Below are positions 7,576 through 14,075 of a stretch of DNA of 14,075 nucleotides, one piece after another (positions within the stretch are counted from its first letter, which is position 1; every line of letters starts with the position of its first letter). A program made the position numbers and the translations under genes. The stretch comes from Rickettsiales bacterium (GTDB lineage Bacteria > Pseudomonadota > Alphaproteobacteria > Rickettsiales > UBA1997), in NCBI GenBank assembly GCA_947441875.1, contig CANEUR010000007.1, positions 1 to 14,075 of the forward strand, read 5' to 3'. Below the pieces are notes generated by a model. That model had not been told where the DNA came from. It saw nothing but the letters and a program-made list of their open reading frames with translations, and did not search any database.

Positions 7576-7605
7576 AGTAAAAATATCGTTTATTGTTTTG
7601 TTTTT

Positions 7606-8514
7606 TTATGGAGATTGCATTATATAAAATCCGATATCAAAAAGCATTTCCATTAGTTTGGTTCTTTTTTTACTGGTTTCACAACCAGTTAAAATGCCAA
7701 ATAGTTGATGATTATTTTTAGTGGCCGTGGCAATTAAGTTAAAGCCAGAAGCTTTGGTATAGCCAGTTTTCATGCCTTCGGCACCAGTGTATTTCAGTAG
7801 AAATTCGTTATGAGATTTGTATTTTTTACTTTTAATGATGGTTGTTTTCTTTTTTTTGCCTATTTTAACGGTTTTGCTATTGCTAATTTTAAATTCTGTA
7901 AGCCCAAACATATGGTAAAACTCTGGAAAATCTCTTTTTACAGCAAAAGCCAATTTAGCTAAATCATGAGCGGTGGTGCGTTGATTTTCAGAATGCAGGC
8001 CAGAAGAATTAACGAACAAAGTGTTGTTCATGCCTAATTCTTGGGCTTTTTGATTCATTTTATAAGCAAATTGAAGCTCATCTTTAGCAACCGCCTCTGC
8101 CAGTGCTACTGCGGTTTCATTGTAAGAGCGAACCAGCATTGCTTTGGTAGCTTCTAGCACTGAAATTTTTTGCTTCGGCTGTAAATTTAGAGTATTTACT
8201 TTATTTACCAAAGAAATTTGATGAGCTTTTTGAGAGATGTTTATTTTTTGTTGCCATTGTAATTTTTTATTTTTTATGGCATCAAAAACTAAATAGGCAG
8301 TCATGACCTTGGTTAAAGAAGCGGGATAAATAATTTCGTTGGCATTTTTTTGCAACAACACTTGTTGCGATTTGGCATCGAAAATTAAATAAGAATTATT
8401 GGCAGAACAGTTATTTTCAATATCAAGAGCAGAAGCAGAGTTAAGACTAAGCAAGTTAATTTGACAGAAAATAATTAAAAGATACAAGAATATATTTTTT
8501 AAGTTTAATTTCAT
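7606..8514 (-). CDS. D-alanyl-D-alanine carboxypeptidase (PBP5/DacA-like, peptidase S11)
   Basis: This periplasmic enzyme removes the terminal D-Ala from peptidoglycan pentapeptides and so limits cross-linking. The 302-residue precursor has a Sec-type signal peptide (about 1-29, ending SASA). The three penicillin-binding motifs are present: SLTK (66-69, nucleophile Ser66), SYN (130-132) and KTG (249-251), with SGLHSEN (170-176) between them. A Lys-rich loop (about 219-231) precedes the KTG strand. The protein ends soon after the catalytic domain. Compared with E. coli PBP5 (403 residues) it lacks the C-terminal beta domain and the amphipathic membrane anchor, so it may be soluble in the periplasm. 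Its ATG overlaps the lpxB stop by 4 bp (ATGA), which indicates coupled translation. Confidence 0.93.
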   Translation of the reverse strand: MKLNLKNIFLYLLIIFCQINLLSLNSASALDIENNCSANNSYLIFDAKSQQVLLQKNANEIIYPASLTKVMTAYLVFDAIKNKKLQWQQKINISQKAHQISLVNKVNTLNLQPKQKISVLEATKAMLVRSYNETAVALAEAVAKDELQFAYKMNQKAQELGMNNTLFVNSSGLHSENQRTTAHDLAKLAFAVKRDFPEFYHMFGLTEFKISNSKTVKIGKKKKTTIIKSKKYKSHNEFLLKYTGAEGMKTGYTKASGFNLIATATKNNHQLFGILTGCETSKKRTKLMEMLFDIGFYIMQSP

Positions 8515-9662
8515 AGTTGTTGAATATTTTTTACAGCAATTTGCATTGGATTTTGTTGATTTTTCATCATTTTTAAAGAAATTAAACAGTTGGTTATTTG
8601 TTGCTTGGCAAGATTTTTGTTGTGCATTAAATTTAGGAGAGCCGAGTATATTTTATTTACTTGGCAATTATTTTGCAATAATTCTGGAATAATTTCTTTA
8701 TTTTGCAATAAGTTTAATAAATTAGCAAACTTTATTTTTGCTAAAAATTTAATAATTAGGTAAGAGATAAAATTAGCTTTGTAAGCAATAATCATAGGGG
8801 TTTGATGCATAGCAATTTCTAAAGTATTAGTGCCAGATTTTGCCAAGGCATAGTTGCTAGCAGAAAATGCCAAATCTTTTTGATTTTGATCTATAAAAAT
8901 ACATCTGGCTTTTATTTTGCTTGCCATTTGTGGCATAATATTTTCGGTTTTTTGTGTCACAGATAAAATTACTACTAAATCTGGCTTTTGTTGCCAAATT
9001 CTATTGATAACTTCAATAAAAATTGGTAATAAATATTTGATTTCCGACATTCTGCTACCTGGTGTGGCAAGTAAAATTGTTTGTTGTAAATTAATATTAT
9101 ATTGTTTTCTAAATTGTAAGTTATTTTCTTGTATTTGTTGTAAGTTAGGCATTTTTTGTAAAAGCGGATGCCCAATAAAAACTGTTTTTAACCTGTATTT
9201 AGTAAAATAAGGGGGCTCAAATGGCAAAAGAGCTAATAATAAATCATATAGTTTAGCAATTTTTTGGGCTCTTTTTGGTCGATAAGCCCAAACAGAAGGA
9301 GCAACTAGATGAATTTTTTTAATTGCATTAAATATTGGTTGCTTGACGATTTTTTTTACTACTCGAAAGCAAAAATCAGGAGAATCGATAGTTATTAAAT
9401 AATCTGGTTGATGAGTTTTTATTGCCAAAACAGTTTGTTTAATTCTGGTTAGTATTGTAAATAGATGTGGCACAACTTCTACAAAGCCCATCACCATTAA
9501 ATCGGTAATTGGAAAAATACTTGTCAAGCCTTGTTCTTGCATTAGCTTGCCCCCAACTCCAATAAAACTAGCGGATGGATATTGTGTTTTTAACTCTTTA
9601 ATTAACTCGCTTCCTAGTAAATCGCCAGAAGATTCTCCTGCGATAACAAAAAATTTTACCAT
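8511..9662 (-). CDS. lpxB: Lipid-A-disaccharide synthase LpxB
   Basis: LpxB is a GT19 glycosyltransferase at the cytoplasmic face of the inner membrane. It joins UDP-2,3-diacylglucosamine and lipid X to form the lipid A disaccharide. With the ATG at 9662 the product is 383 residues, almost equal to E. coli LpxB (382). Motifs are AGESSGD (8-14), TIDSPDF (91-97), APSVWAYRPKRA (121-132), FEPPYF (148-153), IGHPL (163-167), PGSRMSEI (201-208) and a later KSGTNTLEIA. The frame stays open upstream to an ATG at 9770, but those 36 extra residues match nothing in the family and cover a perfect inverted repeat, so the shorter start is preferred. The gene heads an operon with the carboxypeptidase gene and coq9. 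Its presence indicates that LPS is made. Confidence 0.95.
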   Translation of the reverse strand: MVKFFVIAGESSGDLLGSELIKELKTQYPSASFIGVGGKLMQEQGLTSIFPITDLMVMGFVEVVPHLFTILTRIKQTVLAIKTHQPDYLITIDSPDFCFRVVKKIVKQPIFNAIKKIHLVAPSVWAYRPKRAQKIAKLYDLLLALLPFEPPYFTKYRLKTVFIGHPLLQKMPNLQQIQENNLQFRKQYNINLQQTILLATPGSRMSEIKYLLPIFIEVINRIWQQKPDLVVILSVTQKTENIMPQMASKIKARCIFIDQNQKDLAFSASNYALAKSGTNTLEIAMHQTPMIIAYKANFISYLIIKFLAKIKFANLLNLLQNKEIIPELLQNNCQVNKIYSALLNLMHNKNLAKQQITNCLISLKMMKNQQNPMQIAVKNIQQL

Positions 9663-9832
9663 ACCATAATGATTTAATAATTTTTCAATTATGAAAATGT
9701 TGCAAGATACAACATTTTCATTGTTAATAATTTTAACATCAAGATTATAAAAAAACATTGATATTTGCATTTTTATAATTACAATTTTTTGGAAGTCGTT
9801 ATGTTTTTTTTATTTAATTGTTAATTTTAGTT
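9663..9832. promoter_or_regulatory. Divergent promoter region between lpxB and asd
   Basis: This 170-bp spacer lies between two divergent starts. A perfect TATAAT stands at 9774-9779 on the plus strand, about 54 bp before the asd ATG. Another is read on the minus strand at 9749-9744, about 80 bp before the lpxB ATG. Neither has a good -35 box at 16-18 bp, so they are candidates only. The minus-strand box would place the inverted repeat at 9692-9720 inside the 5' leader of lpxB. Confidence 0.4.
9692..9720. repeat. Perfect 11-bp inverted repeat upstream of lpxB
   Basis: TGAAAATGTTG (9692-9702) and CAACATTTTCA (9710-9720) are exact reverse complements separated by 7 nt. The repeat ends 29 bp before the lpxB ATG. 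It could be an operator for a dimeric regulator or a hairpin in the leader mRNA. It is not an intrinsic terminator, because no T-run follows on the lpxB strand and the stem is AT-rich. Confidence 0.7.
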
Positions 9833-10846
9833 ATGTCAAGAAAAATAGCCGTGGCAGGAGCCACTGGTAATGTTGGTCGAGAAATTTTAAATTTATTAGC
9901 TGAAAGAAATTTTCCAGCAAGCACAGTTGTGCCTTTGGCATCGCCAAGCTCTGTTGGTAAAAAAGTTTCTTATGGCAAACAAACTCTTACTGTGCAGTCG
10001 TTAGCCGATTATAATTTTACTGGCACATCTATTGCTTTATTTTCTCCGGGTGGTAAAATTTCGGCCGAGTTTGCTCCAAAAGCTGCCAAAGCTGGTTGTG
10101 TGGTAATTGATAATACTTCACATTTTCGCATGGATCCTGAAATTCCGTTAGTTGTTCCAGAGGTTAACCCTAAAGATATTGGTTTATATAAAAAACGAAA
10201 TATTATTGCTAACCCAAACTGCTCAACCATTCAAATGGTTGTTGCTTTAAAGCCTCTGCATGATTTTGCAAAAATTAAAAGAATTGTTGTTGCTACTTAT
10301 CAAGCGGTTTCAGGAGCCGGTAAAGAAGCGATGGATGAATTATACCAAGCAACTAAAAAAATTTATGAAAATCAACATTTTCCACCGCAAAAATTTAGCA
10401 AAAGAATTGCTTTTAATGTTATTCCACAAATCGATGTTTTTATGGAAGATGGTGTAACCAAAGAAGAATGGAAAATGAAAGTTGAAACTCAAAAAATTCT
10501 CGATCAAAATATTTTAGTTGAGGCAACTTGTGTGAGAGTACCAGTTTTTAATTGCCACTCCGAAGCTGTGAATATTGAGTTTGAAAAGCCAATAACTCCT
10601 CACCAAGCTAGAGAGTTGCTTGATAATTCCGAAGGTATTTTAGTGGTTGATAAACCTGAACAAATGCAGTTTGTTACTCCTATTGAAGTTTCTACGCACG
10701 ATTCTGTTTATGTTTCAAGAATTCGTCAAGATAAATCTTTAAAAAATGGCTTGTCAATGTGGATTGTGGGCGATAATCTTAAAAAAGGTGCGGCACTTAA
10801 TGCTGTGCAAATTGCTGAAATTTTAGTAGCAGATTACGGCTTGTAA
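9833..10846 (+). CDS. asd: Aspartate-semialdehyde dehydrogenase
   Basis: Asd reduces aspartyl phosphate to aspartate semialdehyde with NADPH. This is the branch point to lysine/diaminopimelate, threonine and methionine, so it also feeds peptidoglycan synthesis. The 337-residue product has the NADP-binding GATGNVG (9-15), the nucleophile Cys130 in NPNCST, YQAVSGAG (156-163) and the substrate-binding RVPVFNCHSE (235-244). All expected catalytic residues are present. The ATG at 9833 is chosen because the Rossmann strand begins at once (MSRKIAVAG); an in-frame TTG 15 bp upstream would only add MLILV. There is no Shine-Dalgarno sequence. The PopZ-like gene follows after 22 bp on the same strand. 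Confidence 0.97.
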   Translation: MSRKIAVAGATGNVGREILNLLAERNFPASTVVPLASPSSVGKKVSYGKQTLTVQSLADYNFTGTSIALFSPGGKISAEFAPKAAKAGCVVIDNTSHFRMDPEIPLVVPEVNPKDIGLYKKRNIIANPNCSTIQMVVALKPLHDFAKIKRIVVATYQAVSGAGKEAMDELYQATKKIYENQHFPPQKFSKRIAFNVIPQIDVFMEDGVTKEEWKMKVETQKILDQNILVEATCVRVPVFNCHSEAVNIEFEKPITPHQARELLDNSEGILVVDKPEQMQFVTPIEVSTHDSVYVSRIRQDKSLKNGLSMWIVGDNLKKGAALNAVQIAEILVADYGL

Positions 10847-10868
10847 ATATTAATTAATTCTTTGTTTT

Positions 10869-12431
10869 ATGTCTTCTAATAATCCCAAACTTCATAACTT
10901 ACTAGAAAGAATCAAGCAAAAAATTTTAAAAATTGAAGGTAAAGATAAAGATCTTGAAACAAAAAACGATTCTAAGTTAGATGAAAATCAACAATTAAAA
11001 CAAGAATCAATCATTGAAAATAAAGAATTAAATACACCTATCTCTGGCCATGATAACCCAAATTATCTCGATGAAATTAAAAATTTACTCGAGCAAGAAA
11101 AACAATTAAAAAGCTCCGATTCTATGCAAGAGGCTCAGTTGCAAAACTTACCAACACAAGCAGAAGAGCAACTAAATTTAGATGAATTATCACGAAACAA
11201 CCATTCCAATGAGTTTATTTTAGAACATACAGAACAAAACATAGCCGATTTTCCACTAGATAATGCACAAAATTTTTTAACTCAACAGCAACAGCAAAGT
11301 GAATTGTCTGAGAAATTAAATTTAAACGATGCTTATGACGATATTTTGCTAGAAAATCCAGATAATCAAACTGCTAAAAATACCAATGCAGAAACCTATG
11401 CAGAGTCACTTTCTGAAGAATCGCAAGATGTTTTTAACAATTTGAATGTATTCAAAAAAACTTCTCCACAACATGAAGATGATGATGAAGATTTGGTTTT
11501 TCATTATGTCGAATCTGTCAATAAAGGGCAACAAAATGCATTGCAAGAACAAGTTCAAAACAAACAACCGCAAGAAAAGTCTCAAGAGCAATCTTTTTTT
11601 ATTAGTGAAGATCTCAATCTAAATAACCAAAATATTGCTAATCAACAAGAATCTCTTGATGACAATTTTGATGATGAATTTTTAGACGATGCCGATATAA
11701 ATATAAGTGAAGATAGGCAAGATATAAAAATTGATGAAGATCTAAAAAATACATATGACGAGTTGAATTTTAAAGAAGATCTTAGCAATCAAAATCAAAA
11801 ATCAAGCCCCAATAATGCCGAATTTGGCACCTCTCCAATTAAGCAAAACCCAGATGTTTTGGTAAATGACTTAAATTTAAATAGCATTTCTGAAGAACAA
11901 AACGAAGACGAAGATCAAGACGCTTTAATTAATCAAGACGATCAAGAAAATTCAATTGTAGAAGAGTCAGAAGAGTTATTGAGTTTTTCAGAAAGTGCAC
12001 CAGAAAACGATACTCTGTTAATTCAAGATGCAAATCAACAAAACAAATCATCAGATTGCATTGACAATAATTCAATAACAACCAATGTAAATATATCAAA
12101 TATAGCTACAAGTTGCGAAAATATTATACAAAATGATTTTGCAACAGATCGTTATTTAACCCAAAATGTCACCTTAGAAACCATGAGTAATAATCAATCT
12201 ATTATTAATACACAAACACAAAACGAAGTAAGACAATCTTTGCAAAAACTTCATCAAACTCAACAAGCAATCAATAATGCCAATAGTATGCTTTCCGATG
12301 AAAATCTTGCTAAGATGATTTCAGATATGCTAGAGCCAAAGCTTACAGAGTGGCTAAATAATAATTTAGGTTCTATGGTTGAACAAATTGTACAAGAAGA
12401 AATAAATAAGCTTTTTATCAATAAAAAATAA
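10869..12431 (+). CDS. PopZ-like polar organizing protein (DUF2497 C-terminus) with a long acidic linker
   Basis: This 520-residue protein has three parts. A short basic N-terminal helix (about 5-30, LLERIKQKILKIE) is followed by a very long low-complexity linker (about 31-450) rich in Asp, Glu, Asn and Gln with many leucines. A C-terminal helical block (about 473-520) contains LEPKLTEWLNNNL and VEQIVQEEINKLF. That block matches the DUF2497/PopZ oligomerisation domain of Alphaproteobacteria. PopZ assembles a network at the cell pole that captures ParB-bound chromosome origins and signalling proteins; here that role is inferred from the C-terminus and the acidic linker. Caulobacter PopZ is only about 177 residues, so this linker is several times longer, and it is less proline-rich. 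The gene lies 22 bp after asd. Confidence 0.75.
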   Translation: MSSNNPKLHNLLERIKQKILKIEGKDKDLETKNDSKLDENQQLKQESIIENKELNTPISGHDNPNYLDEIKNLLEQEKQLKSSDSMQEAQLQNLPTQAEEQLNLDELSRNNHSNEFILEHTEQNIADFPLDNAQNFLTQQQQQSELSEKLNLNDAYDDILLENPDNQTAKNTNAETYAESLSEESQDVFNNLNVFKKTSPQHEDDDEDLVFHYVESVNKGQQNALQEQVQNKQPQEKSQEQSFFISEDLNLNNQNIANQQESLDDNFDDEFLDDADINISEDRQDIKIDEDLKNTYDELNFKEDLSNQNQKSSPNNAEFGTSPIKQNPDVLVNDLNLNSISEEQNEDEDQDALINQDDQENSIVEESEELLSFSESAPENDTLLIQDANQQNKSSDCIDNNSITTNVNISNIATSCENIIQNDFATDRYLTQNVTLETMSNNQSIINTQTQNEVRQSLQKLHQTQQAINNANSMLSDENLAKMISDMLEPKLTEWLNNNLGSMVEQIVQEEINKLFINKK

Positions 12432-12506
12432 CCAAAAAATACTTGCTTAATAGAAAAGTTTCTTTAAAATATTTGATAATTTCTTATTTTTTTAATTGTA
12501 TATTAT

Positions 12507-13748
12507 ATGAAAAAACATTATAACAACAGGTCTTTAAAACAAGCTTTTTCTATAATTGAAATATCAATAGTAATTATTGTAATTGGTATTTTAATTGTTG
12601 GCATTGTTAAAGGAAAAGATCTTTACACTGCTGCTAAAACCTCATCTGCTAAAAATATCACTACGAATTCTTATATTATGAGAATCAAATCTTTAGCTAC
12701 TTGGCACGAATCTTCTGCTACCGATTTTGGCTTAGGCGATACACTAAAAGACGATGTTTCTATAAAAAACTGGCCAGATATATCTCCATTAGGTAAAGGT
12801 TTATCAAGAGGTGGCTCATCTTTATCTTGTGCATCTTCAAATTGCAAATATGTAGAAGATGGTATTTCTAATATTCCCACAGTTAATTTTGTTAATAATG
12901 CTGTTTTTACTGGTAACACTAATTTTTCCGCTACCGATAACTATACAATTGTATTGGTTTTTTCTCTCAATAACTCATCTATCGCACAAAGAATTCTTAA
13001 TGTAGGTAATATTTCCATTAACTATCTACCGGCATCTGGAAGTGTCTCAGAAAAATTATTAATTCTTGCTAGCGGCGCTTCTGTTGAAGTACCTAATTTT
13101 TCCACTAAATGTCAATCAGTTAACAATTCTTCTGTTTGTGCTTTAGTTGTTTCGAAGAAAACCGCTAAAAACGATTCTGGCACAATAATAACCGCAGACT
13201 CTTCAAGTAACATATATGTTAATAGTATAAATAGAGAACCTATTTTGTTAAGTTTGCCAGATTTTATCGAATCTTCTACCTTAACTATTGCTGGTCCTGC
13301 TGCTATTGCAGCAAGCGGTATTCCTGCTTTAAGCACTTTTTCTGGAAATTTTTCAGAAGTAATGTTGTTTAACGATTACTTCTCTACCAAAGAAATAAAT
13401 AAACTAATGAAAGAATATATTGCTAAAAAATATACAATTTCTATAAAAGAGGAAATTATCCCTTCTAGTGGAACTCCTTCTGGTAGTGGAACTCCTTCTG
13501 GTAGTGGAACTCCTTCTGGTAGTGGAACTCCTTCTGGTACTGGAACTCCTTCTAGTGGAACTCCTTCTAGTGGCGGTTCTTCTGGTAGTGGAACTCCTTC
13601 TGGTAGTGGAACTCCTTCTGGTAGTGGAACTCCTTCTGGTAGTGGAACTCCTTCTGGTACTGGAACTCCTTCTAGTGGAACTCCTTCTAGTGGCGGTTCT
13701 TCTGGTAGTGGTTCTTCTGGTAGTGGTTCTTCTGGTGGCACTCCTTAA
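12507..13748 (+). CDS. Prepilin-like protein with LamG-like domain and Ser/Gly/Thr/Pro repeat tail
   Basis: The 413-residue protein starts with a type IV prepilin/pseudopilin signal: basic residues 1-11, then AFSIIEISIVIIVIGILIVG. Cleavage is expected after Ala13, giving an N-methyl-Phe with the conserved Glu at +5 (Glu18). Residues about 62-312 look like a concanavalin A/LamG-like beta-sandwich: a WHES and WPDISPLG start, NYTIVLVFSL in the core, and a closing SEVMLFNDYFSTKEINKL followed by EYIAKKYTI. Four cysteines (108, 113, 202, 211) could form two disulfides. Residues 320-413 are a low-complexity tail of SGSGTP-type units ending GGTP. It is probably a minor pilin or type II secretion pseudopilin displayed on the surface, with a glycan- or protein-binding head; this is inference. 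No pilus assembly gene is in the window. Confidence 0.75.
   Translation: MKKHYNNRSLKQAFSIIEISIVIIVIGILIVGIVKGKDLYTAAKTSSAKNITTNSYIMRIKSLATWHESSATDFGLGDTLKDDVSIKNWPDISPLGKGLSRGGSSLSCASSNCKYVEDGISNIPTVNFVNNAVFTGNTNFSATDNYTIVLVFSLNNSSIAQRILNVGNISINYLPASGSVSEKLLILASGASVEVPNFSTKCQSVNNSSVCALVVSKKTAKNDSGTIITADSSSNIYVNSINREPILLSLPDFIESSTLTIAGPAAIAASGIPALSTFSGNFSEVMLFNDYFSTKEINKLMKEYIAKKYTISIKEEIIPSSGTPSGSGTPSGSGTPSGSGTPSGTGTPSSGTPSSGGSSGSGTPSGSGTPSGSGTPSGSGTPSGTGTPSSGTPSSGGSSGSGSSGSGSSGGTP
13464..13745 (+). repeat. Tandem repeats in the prepilin-like gene: 18-bp units within an exact 120-bp duplication
   Basis: The basic unit TCTGGTAGTGGAACTCCT (18 bp, SGSGTP) recurs with 15-bp and GGTACT variants. 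On top of this, bases 13466-13591 are identical to 13586-13711 at an offset of 120 bp. The array is therefore one 40-codon block present twice, with degenerate flanks. The 120-bp period is divisible by three, so copy changes alter tail length without shifting the frame. Confidence 0.95.
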
Positions 13749-13805
13749 TTTGGTGTTAGTTAATAAATTTTTCTAATAATAAATATCAATTTAAATTCTA
13801 TAAAA

Positions 13806-14075
13806 ATGTCGGTTCTTGTTAATTACAATACAAAAGTTATCTGCCAAGGCTTTACTGGTTCTCAAGGAACTTTTCACTCTGAGCAAGCAATTGCTTATGG
13901 CACTAAAATGGCTGGAGGAGTTACTCCTGGTAAAGGTGGCACTACACATCTTAATTTGCCAGTTTTTAACACTGTGCAAGATGCTAAAAACAAAACAGGT
14001 TGCAATGCTTCGGTAATTTATGTGCCTCCAGCTTTTGCTGCCGATGCTATCATAGAGGCTATTGATTCTGAAATA
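13806..14075 (+). CDS. sucD: Succinyl-CoA synthetase (ADP-forming) alpha subunit, N-terminal 90 residues (cut by window end)
   Basis: The open frame from the ATG at 13806 reaches the window end with 90 codons. It matches the CoA-binding N-terminal domain of SucD: NTKVICQGFTGSQGTFHSEQ (residues 8-27), YGTKMAGGVTPGKGGTTHL (about 31-49) and PVFNTVQDA (about 52-60). The enzyme makes ATP or GTP from succinyl-CoA in the TCA cycle; the phosphohistidine loop lies beyond the window. In most proteobacteria sucC lies directly upstream of sucD. Here the upstream neighbour is the prepilin-like gene, 57 bp away, so sucC is either elsewhere or downstream. There is no Shine-Dalgarno sequence; the leader reads TAAAA before the ATG. 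Confidence 0.96.
   Translation, partial: MSVLVNYNTKVICQGFTGSQGTFHSEQAIAYGTKMAGGVTPGKGGTTHLNLPVFNTVQDAKNKTGCNASVIYVPPAFAADAIIEAIDSEI

Noticed and set aside
7672..7689. ACTGGTT/AACCAGT 7-bp inverted repeat in the carboxypeptidase gene
   Set aside because: Short arms inside a conserved coding region with no positional reason for function.
9663..9770. 36-residue N-terminal extension of LpxB from an ATG at 9770
   Set aside because: The AGESSGD motif should lie close to the N-terminus and the product from 9662 matches the family length; the extension covers the inverted repeat and promoter-like sequence.
9818..9832. TTG start adding five residues to Asd
   Set aside because: The ATG at 9833 directly precedes the first Rossmann strand, and the extra residues are not family-like.
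13376..13741. Open minus-strand frame encoding a Pro/Glu/Gly/Val repeat protein across the repeat array
   Set aside because: An 18-bp repeat without stops in any frame stays open on both strands. This frame is only the antisense of the SGSGTP tail and has no independent start signal or family match.
13464..13745. Repeat array considered as a CRISPR or other non-coding array
   Set aside because: Units are contiguous without unique spacers, are multiples of three and continue the reading frame of the prepilin-like protein.
13468..13776. Plus-strand frame encoding a Leu/Val/Glu repeat peptide
   Set aside because: It is a shifted reading of the same 18-bp repeat inside the well-supported prepilin-like gene.

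Overview
The window is AT-rich, tightly packed bacterial chromosome with 14 clear protein-coding genes, two of them cut by the window edges, plus one doubtful small ORF. There are no rRNA or tRNA genes, no CRISPR array and no transposase. The COQ9-family protein, the PopZ/DUF2497 C-terminus and an LpxB-type lipid A gene point to an alphaproteobacterium with LPS and ubiquinone-dependent respiration. Low G+C and A/T-loaded intergenic spacers fit a Rickettsiales- or Holosporales-like lineage, but the exact placement is inference.

Layout: (1) 1-3297, minus strand: ribD (riboflavin biosynthesis), then hsdM of a type I restriction-modification system, then the N-terminal half of a DUF1016/YhcG-family nuclease that leaves the window. 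(2) 3372-6727, plus strand: two tandem, apparently paralogous small lipoproteins, a glutaredoxin and a full-length FadE-type acyl-CoA dehydrogenase, packed with gaps of 3-15 bp as one probable operon; a doubtful 31-codon ORF follows. (3) 6847-9662, minus strand: lpxB, a D,D-carboxypeptidase and coq9, an envelope/ubiquinone operon in which lpxB and the carboxypeptidase gene overlap by 4 bp. (4) 9833-14075, plus strand: asd, a long acidic PopZ-like protein, a prepilin-like protein with a LamG-like domain and a Ser/Gly/Thr/Pro repeat tail, and the start of sucD.

Most of the content is housekeeping: riboflavin, aspartate-family amino acids and diaminopimelate, lipid A, peptidoglycan trimming, ubiquinone, TCA cycle and beta-oxidation. 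The unusual parts are the lipoprotein pair with a shared C-terminal motif, the prepilin/LamG fusion whose tail carries an exact 120-bp tandem duplication, an 11-bp perfect inverted repeat in front of lpxB, and a strong Shine-Dalgarno sequence at only one gene. No wholly new multi-gene system is evident. The best candidates for undescribed biology are the two surface-type loci (3372-4106 and 12507-13748).
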